A stretch of DNA of 14,121 bases, from positions 1 to 14,121 of the forward strand of contig JALNWS010000109.1 in the NCBI GenBank assembly GCA_023230755.1, read 5' to 3'. This DNA comes from Azoarcus sp. (GTDB lineage Bacteria; Pseudomonadota; Gammaproteobacteria; Burkholderiales; Rhodocyclaceae). The notes beneath the pieces were generated by a model. That model was not told the origin of the DNA and did not search any database. It was given only the letters and a program-made list of their open reading frames with translations. Both the position numbers and the translations under genes were made by a program. Positions 6,337-12,928 of this stretch are shown here, piece by piece (position 1 is the stretch's first letter; every line of letters begins with the position of its first letter).

Positions 6337-7269
6337 ATGCTCCTTCGCTTCGCAATACGTTTCCTGGTGCTGTTCGTCCTTGCCGGGTCGGTCTCGGCCG
6401 CCGATCTCCTGAAGTCGCAGGCGCTCGGCAACAGGGTTTTTGTGCTGATTGGCGAAATTGGCGGACGTACTTACGAAAATCATGCGCTGAACGCGAACTT
6501 TGGCGTCATCGACACGCCGGGTGGCGCAGTCCTCATCGATAGTGGCGCCTCGTTCGAAGGCGCGAGATTGCTTGAAGCGCAGGCGCGCAAGCTCACCGGC
6601 AAGCCGGTGAAGTGGGTCATCAACACCGGCAGCCAGGATCACCGCTGGCTGGGTAACGGCTACTTTGCGTCGCGCGGCGCCGAGGTGATTGCGCTTTCGC
6701 GTACCGTCGCGACCCAGAAGGCCTATGCCATTGCCGAGTCAGACGCGCTTGCCGCGCTGCTCAAGGCGCGCTTCAAGGGCACGCAGCCGGCATACGCCAG
6801 TCGTGAACCAACCGAAGACAGCGCAGTGCTCGAACTCGGCGGGCGCAGACTGGAGATCCGCTATCTTGCCAACGCCCACTTTCCGGGCGATGTGGTGGTC
6901 TGGCTGCCGGCCGAGCGTATCGTCTTTGCCGGAGACCATGTTTACATGGATCGCCTGCTCGGCATCCTGCCACAAAGCAATGTGAGCACCTGGCTTGATG
7001 CGTTCAAGGCCATCAAGGCACTTGCGCCAGTGCATGTCGTGCCTGGTCACGGCAGCGTCACCGATCTCGCGGGCGCCCAGCGCGACACTGGCGACTACCT
7101 CGCTTTCGTGGCATCGGGAGCGAGGCGTTTTGCGGACGACATGGCCGGCGTGAATCAGGCGCTTGCCGCCCTGGGCGATGCACCGCAGTTCGCGCATCTC
7201 GCGAACTTTGCGGAGCTGCATCGGGGCAATGTCAGCCGGGCCTATCTGCGGTTTGAAGCGGGTGAGTGA
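6337..7269 (+). CDS. Exported MBL-fold protein with an altered metal-binding motif
   Basis: The 310-residue protein starts with a signal peptide (cleavage likely after SVSA, residue 21) and is therefore periplasmic. It follows the metallo-beta-lactamase fold: a beta-strand core with GVIDTPGGAVLIDSGAS (56-72), then VINTGSQDHRWLGN (94-107) where the fold normally has NTHxHxDHxxGN. His181 in NAHFPGD, Asp200 in FAGDH and His238 in VPGHG match the later metal ligands. A gapless comparison of the first motif replaces all four usual ligands (Gly98, Gln100, His102, Arg103). Allowing a shift, Asp101-His102 could still serve as the DH pair. It may bind one metal or act as a non-classical member. The general appearance is close to SoxH-like and quinoprotein-associated MBL proteins. 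The start at 6337 has CGAGG six bases upstream. A 14-bp palindrome follows the stop. Confidence 0.82.
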   Translation: MLLRFAIRFLVLFVLAGSVSAADLLKSQALGNRVFVLIGEIGGRTYENHALNANFGVIDTPGGAVLIDSGASFEGARLLEAQARKLTGKPVKWVINTGSQDHRWLGNGYFASRGAEVIALSRTVATQKAYAIAESDALAALLKARFKGTQPAYASREPTEDSAVLELGGRRLEIRYLANAHFPGDVVVWLPAERIVFAGDHVYMDRLLGILPQSNVSTWLDAFKAIKALAPVHVVPGHGSVTDLAGAQRDTGDYLAFVASGARRFADDMAGVNQALAALGDAPQFAHLANFAELHRGNVSRAYLRFEAGE

Positions 7270-7302
7270 GGCTGCGCGGAGGGCGTTTAACTACGCTGGC
7301 GA

Positions 7303-7316
7303 AGAGCGGCCGCTCT
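7303..7316 (+). terminator. Possible weak hairpin terminator after the MBL-fold gene
   Basis: AGAGCGGCCGCTCT is a perfect 14-bp palindrome 33 bases after the stop codon. In RNA it gives a five-pair stem with a GGCC loop followed by GUUU, too few U residues for a strong intrinsic terminator. Confidence 0.3.
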
Positions 7317-7471
7317 GTTTCGTAAGGGACCACCCGAAAGTGCCCGCCATCGTCATTGAAACAGAACTAACCCACGCGGTTTCGGGCAATGCTGACGCTG
7401 AAAAAGCTCGAACTCAAGGCCAGCGCACCGGATGATGGCGCCGGGGCTGACTACAAACAGGAAAAGTTCGC

Positions 7472-7642
7472 TTAGCCGGCTTTCTTCGGTTCGACGTTGG
7501 CAGGCTGTTGCCGGGCAGCTTCACGTTCTTTTGCTTTCAGCGCCTGCCACTGTGCTTCGGTGAGGCCATGACTGCCGTCGCAGTATTCGCGACGGCCACA
7601 GCCACAGCGGCCGACGTCGGACGAATTCGTTTGTACGCGCAT
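7472..7642 (-). CDS. CDGSH-type iron-sulfur miniprotein (56 aa)
   Basis: A 56-codon gene reads ATG (7642-7640) to TAA (7474-7472). GGAG stands six bases before the start. The product contains RCGCGRREYCDGSHG, with cysteines at 13, 15 and 21 and His25. This is the 3-Cys/1-His ligand set that holds a [2Fe-2S] cluster in CDGSH (mitoNEET-like) proteins. The usual spacing between the second and third cysteine is eight residues, but here it is five, so this is a compact variant. After the motif comes GLTEAQWQALKAKERE, a probable helix, and a Lys-rich end. Family roles are iron-sulfur or redox handling in the cytosol; the specific role is unknown. It lies 24 bases behind the tRNA-Leu terminator on the same strand. 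The ligand motif, ribosome binding site and codon pattern together support a real gene. Confidence 0.8.
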   Translation of the reverse strand: MRVQTNSSDVGRCGCGRREYCDGSHGLTEAQWQALKAKEREAARQQPANVEPKKAG

Positions 7643-7666
7643 TTTCTGCTCCGGATGGTTGCAATG

Positions 7667-7705
7667 AAAAAAGCCAGACTCCCGTGTCTGCGGGCGATCT
7701 GGCTT
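7667..7705 (-). terminator. Rho-independent terminator of tRNA-Leu
   Basis: On the minus strand AAGCCAGA (7705-7698) pairs with TCTGGCTT (7678-7671), and inside the loop CCCG pairs with CGGG. The 3' arm runs into a T tract ending at 7667. It sits about 25 bases behind the encoded CCA of the tRNA and about 12 bases before the ribosome binding site of the CDGSH gene, so it also forms part of the leader region of that gene. Confidence 0.75.
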
Positions 7706-7730
7706 CAGTCGGACTACATTGTACTGCTGT

Positions 7731-7815
7731 TGGTGCCCTGGGCGAGACTCGAACTCGCACAGCTTTCGCCACTACCCCCTCAAGATAGCGTGTCTACCAA
7801 TTTCACCACCAGGGC
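7731..7815 (-). tRNA. tRNA-Leu (anticodon GAG)
   Basis: The 85-base gene folds completely. The acceptor stem GCCCTGG/CCAGGGC has seven pairs with discriminator A and an encoded CCA (7733-7731). The D arm contains AATTGGTAGA. The anticodon stem CTATC/GGTAG encloses the loop TTGAGGG with anticodon GAG at 7781-7779. A long class II variable arm with a GAAA loop follows, then the T arm GCGAG-TTCGAGT-CTCGC. The long variable arm, the anticodon and strong likeness to E. coli tRNA-Leu(GAG) settle the identity. It reads CUU and CUC codons. It appears to be transcribed alone, from the promoter at 7889-7919 to the terminator at 7667-7705. Confidence 0.97.
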
Positions 7816-7888
7816 TTCTGCTCCGCTGCCGAATCGTGTCCGGCCACACGCGTCGGTAAAGACGCGCCACGGGTGCTGAAGGGCGCGG

Positions 7889-7919
7889 ATTATAGACGAG
7901 AAATACGACCGTGTGGCAA
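7889..7919 (-). promoter_or_regulatory. Promoter of tRNA-Leu with GC-rich discriminator
   Basis: On the minus strand a perfect TATAAT (7894-7889) is preceded by TTGCCA (7919-7914) with a 19-bp spacer, a little long. GCCACA at 17 bp is an alternative -35. Directly after the -10 box comes CCGCGCCC, the GC-rich discriminator typical of stable RNA promoters under stringent control. The start point would fall near 7882, giving a leader of about 66 bases that is removed during tRNA maturation. Confidence 0.55.
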
Positions 7920-8164
7920 GTGATATGTTCGGCGTGAGCCGAGATCGGCCACATCGTCGGCATGATGTGATCTGCGGCTACAAAGCCGCTACATTCCAAC
8001 ACAATGCAGGGGTGCCACGGGCAGTAACATTTCCCCGTCCAAATCACCGTGACTGCTGCGTTTCGTTGTCCAGACGATGTGGGCAGAACGGAGTGAACAC
8101 TACGAGAACGTTCATGAATGCCTCTGCCGGGCTACGGCCCCCTCCCCAAACAGATCCCTTTCCC
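7920..8164. other. Intergenic leader between the tRNA-Leu promoter and the efflux operon
   Basis: This stretch must hold the promoter of the plus-strand efflux operon, but I find no clear -35/-10 pair. The only structure I see is a small hairpin, GCGGCT-ACAA-AGCCGC (7974-7989), with no T tract on either strand. The frame of the outer membrane factor stays open back to 7913, but nothing there looks like protein of that family. No regulator gene or operator is apparent. Confidence 0.4.
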
Positions 8165-9586
8165 ATGCGAGCACGCCTGTCTCTGGTGCTGGCTGCCGTG
8201 CTGACCTTGTCCGGCTGCATGACCGTGGGCCCAGACTATGAGCAGCCACAGACCGCAGTACCTGCGAAATGGTCTGCTTCCAGCGCAGTCAGCGCAGCGG
8301 ATGCGACGGTGCTGGCCGAATGGTGGCGCCAGTATCAGGACCCGGTGCTCGACGGGCTGGTGGCCGATGCGCTGGCAGCCAACCTCGATCTGGCCACCGC
8401 ACGTGCGCAACTGCGCGAGGCGCGGGCGCGGCGGGCGCTGGCCGGATCGGCGCTGGGGCCGTCGCTGACGGCATCGGGTTCGGCGAGCCGGTCGCGGACG
8501 AGCTCGGAGAGCAGCAGCGGCACCACGAGCGATCTCTTCAGCGCGGACTTCGACGCCAGCTGGGAACCGGACATCTTCGGTGGCCTCAAGCGCGGGGTGG
8601 AAGCGGCCGAGGGCGATCTCGGTGCCAGCGCCGAAAGCCTGCGCGACACCCAGGTGTCACTGGTGGCCGAAGTGGTGCTCAATTATGTGGAGCTACGCAC
8701 CAACGAGCGCCGTCTGGCGGTTGCCGAGGCCAGCGTGGCCGCGCGCGGTGAAACCTTCGATCTGACCCGCTGGCGGCTACAGGCCGGGCTGGTGTCGGAT
8801 CTCGACGCGGCGCAGGCACGTACCGAACTGGAGAGCGCCCGCGCAACACTGCCCACGCTGCGCACCTCGGTGACTGAAGCGCAGAACCGGCTCGCGGTCC
8901 TGCTGGGGCGCTCGCCGGGCGAACTGGCTTCGCGTCTGACCCAAGCCGAGATTCCGCAAACTGCGGTTTCGCTGGCAGTGGGGATTCCGGCCGACACGCT
9001 GCGTCAGCGTCCGGATGTACGTGCGGCCGAGCGGCGCCTGGCAGCACAGACGGCGCGTCTGGGCGAAGCCGAGGCCGCACGCTATCCGAGCTTCAGCCTG
9101 TCGGGCTCGCTTGGTCTGAGTGCGCTTAGCCTGGATGCGCTCGGCAGCACAGGATCCCTGACGCGGTCGTTGCTGGCTGGCATTTCGGCGCCGATCTTCG
9201 ACTCCGGCAGCATCGTGGCCAATATCGAAATACAGGATGCCCTGCTTGAACAGGCCCGGCTTGCCTATCAGGGGGCGGTGCTCACTGCGCTAGAGGATGT
9301 AGAGAACGCACTGGTGGCGGTGGCGAACTCGGGGGAACGTCGTACCCAGCTGCTGCAAGCCACGGCCTCTGCGCGCGAGGCGCTGCTGATCGCCGAACAT
9401 CGATATGCTTCCGGCCTGACCGATTTCCTCAACGTGCTCGACAGCCAGCGCACCTTGCTCAGCCTCGAGGACCAGCTCGCCAGCAGCACCGGTGAGCTCG
9501 CCAGTGCACAAATCCAGCTCTACAAAGCAGTCGGCGGCGGTTGGTCACCGACGGACTCCGCTCAAGACACCAGGACAGCATCATGA
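8165..9586 (+). CDS. NodT-type outer membrane factor lipoprotein of an efflux pump
   Basis: The 473-residue protein has the usual length and layout of RND/MacAB-associated outer membrane factors. MRARLSLVLAAVLTLSGC is a lipoprotein signal with Cys18 as lipid anchor, followed by the family start MTVGPDYEQP. Two related repeats of long helices and beta strands follow, with GIPADTLRQRPDVRAAERRL (about 275-294) being the hallmark of the family. The protein would form the trimeric channel through the outer membrane for the pump encoded by the next three genes. The start at 8165 fits the signal peptide, but no strong ribosome binding site is visible. An in-frame ATG at 8114 would add 17 residues and is less likely. 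The stop overlaps the next start as ATGA. No regulator gene lies beside the operon. Confidence 0.9.
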   Translation: MRARLSLVLAAVLTLSGCMTVGPDYEQPQTAVPAKWSASSAVSAADATVLAEWWRQYQDPVLDGLVADALAANLDLATARAQLREARARRALAGSALGPSLTASGSASRSRTSSESSSGTTSDLFSADFDASWEPDIFGGLKRGVEAAEGDLGASAESLRDTQVSLVAEVVLNYVELRTNERRLAVAEASVAARGETFDLTRWRLQAGLVSDLDAAQARTELESARATLPTLRTSVTEAQNRLAVLLGRSPGELASRLTQAEIPQTAVSLAVGIPADTLRQRPDVRAAERRLAAQTARLGEAEAARYPSFSLSGSLGLSALSLDALGSTGSLTRSLLAGISAPIFDSGSIVANIEIQDALLEQARLAYQGAVLTALEDVENALVAVANSGERRTQLLQATASAREALLIAEHRYASGLTDFLNVLDSQRTLLSLEDQLASSTGELASAQIQLYKAVGGGWSPTDSAQDTRTAS

Positions 9587-10887
9587 ACGACGCATCCGGC
9601 AAAGCCGGCAACGGAAAGGCTCCCGATCTCAACGCAATTCTCGCGGGCAGTGGAAGCAGCGGCGGATTTTTTGCGCGCAGCAAGGTCTTGTGGCTGATTG
9701 CGCTGGCCGTCCTGCTGGCGCTGGTGGCCTGGTACATGTTTGGCAGCAGGGGCGATGCCGGTTTGCCGAAGTTCAACACGCAGGCGGCGGAAATTGGCGG
9801 CCTGGTGGTCACTGTGTCGGCTACCGGTAATCTTGAGCCGACCAATCAGGTGAGCGTGGGCAGTGAACTGTCGGGCACGGTTGCAGAAGTGCTGGTCGAC
9901 GACGACGATCGTGTGAAAAAGGGGCAGGTGCTGGCCCGGCTCGATCTATCCAAATTCGAGGACAACGTGACCAAATCGCGCGCTGCGCTGGCCGTTACCG
10001 AGGCCAGCCTGGTGCAGGCGCAGGCCACACGGATGGAGGCCGCAGCCAAGCTTGACCGCTACCGCGAGGTGTCGCGACTCTCCGGTGGCAAGGTGCCATC
10101 CAGGATTGAAATGGAGGTGGCAGAGGCTGATCTGAAGCGTGCCGATTCCACTGTCGCCAGCGCGCACGCCAGCATCGCCGAAGCCAAGGCCACCCTGCAG
10201 ACCGACCTGACCAACCTCGGCAAGGGCACGATCCGCTCCCCGATCGACGGCATGGTCCTGTCGCGCGATGTGGACCCTGGCCAGACGGTGGCGGCCTCGC
10301 TGCAGGCGGTCACGCTGTTTACGCTGGCCGAGGATCTGGCGCGGATGGAGTTGAGCGTGGATGTCGACGAGGCGGATGTCGGCCAGGTAAAAGCGGGGCT
10401 GAAAGCGACGTTCTCGGTGGATGCCTGGCCGGGACGGCGTTTCAAGGCTTCGATCACCCGGGTCGGCTTCAACGCCACTGATTCCGATGGTGTGATTTCC
10501 TATCCCGCAGTGCTGCAGGTGAGCAACGACGATCTCAGCCTGCGACCGGGTATGACCGCCACCGCCGAGATCACCACCATCACCCGCGATGGCGTGCTGC
10601 TGGTGCCGAACGCCGCACTGCGTTTTACGCCGCCGGCGGTGACTGCGGCGTCGAAGTCGCGTGGCGGCATCCTGTCTTCGCTGATGCCGCGTCCGCCGGG
10701 CGGCTCGCCCAAGCAGCAGGTGGTGCAGAAGGAAGGCAGCCAGCAGGTCTGGGTGGTGCGCGATGGCAATCCGGTGCCGATCGAGGTGACGACGGGCGTT
10801 ACCAACGGACGCTTCACCGAAATCACCGGCGGCGATCTCCAGTCCGGTACGCAGGTGATCACCGAAACCGTGAGCGCTGCGAAATGA
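9583..10887 (+). CDS. MacA-like periplasmic adaptor (HlyD/RND-type membrane fusion protein)
   Basis: The 434-residue adaptor links the inner membrane transporter to the outer membrane channel. After a cytosolic N-terminus of about 33 residues there is one membrane anchor (about 34-53). The barrel-sandwich domain is split (about 86-120, with VSVGSELSGTVAEVLVDDDDRVKKGQVLARLD, and about 214-250, with GTIRSPIDGMVLSRDVDPGQ). An alpha-helical coiled-coil hairpin lies between (about 124-205). A beta-barrel domain (about 255-340) and a membrane-proximal domain close the protein. A Pro/Gly/Ser-rich loop (about 349-379) interrupts the last domain, which I also associate with other MacA-like proteins. 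AGGA lies seven bases before the ATG at 9583. The start overlaps the outer membrane factor stop (ATGA), and the stop overlaps the ATPase start (ATGA). Confidence 0.92.
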   Translation: MNDASGKAGNGKAPDLNAILAGSGSSGGFFARSKVLWLIALAVLLALVAWYMFGSRGDAGLPKFNTQAAEIGGLVVTVSATGNLEPTNQVSVGSELSGTVAEVLVDDDDRVKKGQVLARLDLSKFEDNVTKSRAALAVTEASLVQAQATRMEAAAKLDRYREVSRLSGGKVPSRIEMEVAEADLKRADSTVASAHASIAEAKATLQTDLTNLGKGTIRSPIDGMVLSRDVDPGQTVAASLQAVTLFTLAEDLARMELSVDVDEADVGQVKAGLKATFSVDAWPGRRFKASITRVGFNATDSDGVISYPAVLQVSNDDLSLRPGMTATAEITTITRDGVLLVPNAALRFTPPAVTAASKSRGGILSSLMPRPPGGSPKQQVVQKEGSQQVWVVRDGNPVPIEVTTGVTNGRFTEITGGDLQSGTQVITETVSAAK

Positions 10888-11603
10888 ACACTGGCACGCG
10901 CTCCACGACGCCGCTGATCCGGCTCTCGGGCATCACCCGCAGCTATGGGCGCGGTGCGGCAGAGTTTCAGGCGCTTAAGGGCATCGACCTTGACGTCGAC
11001 GAGGGTGAATTTGTCGCCGTGATGGGGCCGAGCGGGTCGGGCAAGTCGACGGCGATGAACATTCTCGGCTGCCTCGATTCGCCGACGGCAGGCAGCTACG
11101 AATTTCAGGGCGTGCACGTGGAGCGCATGACCCGCGATCAGCGTGCGCTGCTGCGACGGCATTTTCTCGGCTTCGTGTTTCAAGGCTTCAACCTGCTGTC
11201 GCGCACCACCGCACTGGAAAACGTCGAACTGCCGCTGATCTATCGTGGCGAACCGGCGGCAAGCCGCCATGCCGCTGCGCGTGCTGCACTCAAGCAGGTC
11301 GGGCTGGACGGCTGGGAAGACCACACGCCCAATGAGCTGTCGGGCGGTCAGCAGCAACGAGTGGCCATCGCGCGCGCCATCGTCACCGGTCCCAAGGTCT
11401 TGCTTGCCGATGAACCGACCGGCAACCTCGATACCCACAACAGCCAGGAGATCATGGAACTGATCGCCGGGCTCAACCGCGAGCGCGGTATCACCGTGCT
11501 CATGGTCACCCACGAGCCCGACATGGCCGTGTACGCGAAGCGGGTGGTGCGTTTCGTCGATGGCCGGGTCGACAGCGACCATCGGCAGGAGGTCAGCGCC
11601 TGA
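10884..11603 (+). CDS. MacB-type ABC transporter ATPase subunit
   Basis: The 239-residue nucleotide-binding protein has every motif of a working ABC ATPase: Walker A GPSGSGKST (48-56), Q-loop Gln100, signature LSGGQ (152-156), Walker B KVLLADEP (171-178, with Glu177 as catalytic base) and H-loop His210. The sequence belongs to the MacB/LolD/FtsE group, whose ATPases drive mechanical work on substrates in the periplasm or outer membrane leaflet. It pairs with the permease encoded next. In E. coli MacB the two parts are one polypeptide, whereas here they are two genes, as in many other bacteria. The start overlaps the adaptor stop, and the stop overlaps the permease start by one base (TGATG), so the three are translationally coupled. 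Confidence 0.94.
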   Translation: MNTGTRSTTPLIRLSGITRSYGRGAAEFQALKGIDLDVDEGEFVAVMGPSGSGKSTAMNILGCLDSPTAGSYEFQGVHVERMTRDQRALLRRHFLGFVFQGFNLLSRTTALENVELPLIYRGEPAASRHAAARAALKQVGLDGWEDHTPNELSGGQQQRVAIARAIVTGPKVLLADEPTGNLDTHNSQEIMELIAGLNRERGITVLMVTHEPDMAVYAKRVVRFVDGRVDSDHRQEVSA

Positions 11604-12805
11604 TGCTATGGAATACCTTATTGCTGGCGATGCGGGCCATCCGCCGCAACCTGATGCGCTCCTTCCTGACCATTCTCGGGGTGGTGATCGGGGTGGCGGC
11701 GGTCATCACCATGGTGACGCTGGGCAACGGCGCCACGCGCTCGGTAGCCGATCAGATCGCCAGCATGGGCAGCAATCTGCTCATGGTGCGTCCGGGGCAG
11801 CGCTTTGGCCCGGGCAGCGATGAGGCGGCCAAGTTCAAGGCCGCCGACGTCGAGGCGATACGCAACCAGATCACCGGCGCCGCAGCCGTGGCACCGGTGG
11901 CGAACAGCTCGGCGACCGTGGTCTATCAGGCACGGAACTGGTCGACCATGGTGACGGGCAGCAGCAACGACTACTTCAGCGCGGCGGGCTGGGAGCTGGT
12001 CGCCGGGCGAGGCTTTACCGACGCCGAAGAGCGCGCCGGCAAGGCCGTGTGCGTGATCGGCAGCACCGTGCGCGATAACCTCTTTGGCGCACAGAATCCG
12101 GTGGGTGCGGAGATCCGCATCAGCCAGTTCGCCTGCGAGGTGATCGGCCTGCTCAAGTCCAAGGGGCAGTCGGCGATGGGCTCGGATCAGGACGATACCG
12201 TGGTCATGCCACTGCGCACCGTGCAACGTCGGCTGAGCGGTAGCCAGGACATCAACATGCTGATGGTGTCCGCCTCCAGTACGGACGCGGTCGATGCCAT
12301 CAAGGCGCAGCTCGAGAAACTGCTGCGCGAACGCCGCAAAATCGGTGAAAACGAGGATGACAACTTCCGCGTGATGGACACCCGGCAGCTGGCCGAAACC
12401 CTCACCGGCACCACCCGCATCCTCACCATGCTGCTGGGGGCGGTGGCGGCGGTGAGCCTGCTGGTGGGGGGCATCGGCATCATGAACATCATGCTGGTGT
12501 CGGTTACCGAGCGCACGCGCGAGATCGGCATACGCCTGGCCATCGGCGCGCTCGAACGCGAAGTGCTGCTGCAGTTTCTGATCGAGGCGGTGGTGCTGTC
12601 CAGCCTTGGGGGTGTGATCGGCATCATCCTTGCGGCGGCGGCCTCCATTGCACTGTCCGGAATCATGAACATCGGCTACCTGTTCGACCCCACCATCAAC
12701 CTGCTGTCCTTCCTGTTTTCGGCAGCGATCGGCGTGGTGTTCGGCTACTTTCCGGCACGTCGGGCGGCACAGCTCGATCCGATCGAGGCGCTGCGACACG
12801 AGTAA
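11603..12805 (+). CDS. MacB/FtsX-type ABC permease
   Basis: The 400-residue permease has the MacB layout: one membrane helix near the N-terminus (about 20-42), a large periplasmic domain (about 43-270, MacB_PCD type) and three C-terminal helices (about 272-297, 325-352 and 365-385). The FtsX-domain signatures GGIGIMNIMLVSVTERTREIGIR (289-311), the coupling region LAIGALEREVLLQFLIEA and the closing FPARRAAQLDPIEALRHE are present. With the ATPase, adaptor and outer membrane factor it completes a MacAB-TolC-like pump. Possible cargoes in the family are macrolides, lipopeptides, siderophores, toxins and lipids, and the sequence does not choose between them. A strong AGGAGG lies ten bases before the ATG. 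No intrinsic terminator is evident after the stop. Confidence 0.93.
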   Translation: MLWNTLLLAMRAIRRNLMRSFLTILGVVIGVAAVITMVTLGNGATRSVADQIASMGSNLLMVRPGQRFGPGSDEAAKFKAADVEAIRNQITGAAAVAPVANSSATVVYQARNWSTMVTGSSNDYFSAAGWELVAGRGFTDAEERAGKAVCVIGSTVRDNLFGAQNPVGAEIRISQFACEVIGLLKSKGQSAMGSDQDDTVVMPLRTVQRRLSGSQDINMLMVSASSTDAVDAIKAQLEKLLRERRKIGENEDDNFRVMDTRQLAETLTGTTRILTMLLGAVAAVSLLVGGIGIMNIMLVSVTERTREIGIRLAIGALEREVLLQFLIEAVVLSSLGGVIGIILAAAASIALSGIMNIGYLFDPTINLLSFLFSAAIGVVFGYFPARRAAQLDPIEALRHE

Positions 12806-12817
12806 GCCTTGCATGTC

Positions 12818-12889
12818 GGTTTGTCGGGTTCGCGCCACGGCGTGAGCCTGATCAGGCCGGTTTGTGGCGTCTTGTGAGGGTTTGCGGCG
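12818..12889 (+). promoter_or_regulatory. Degenerate direct repeats and a palindrome in the leader of the Fe-S gene
   Basis: Three copies of an 11-base pattern GGTTTGYSGSG stand at 12818-12828, 12859-12869 and 12879-12889. Their starts are 41 and 20 bases apart, roughly whole helical turns, so they face the same side of the DNA. A perfect palindrome GCCTGATCAGGC lies at 12846-12857. This could be a regulator site for the gene starting at 12929, but the repeats are short and may be chance in GC-rich DNA. Confidence 0.3.
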
Positions 12890-12928
12890 TGGTATCGGAA
12901 TTGCTTTCTCCCTTTGCGGAGGAAGCAT

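Noticed and set aside
7270..8164. tRNA-Leu as the attachment site of an integrated element
   Set aside because: I found no integrase and no repeated copy of the tRNA 3' end in the window.
7913..8164. N-terminal extension of the outer membrane factor from the open frame
   Set aside because: A canonical lipoprotein signal begins at 8165, and the upstream residues have no family likeness.
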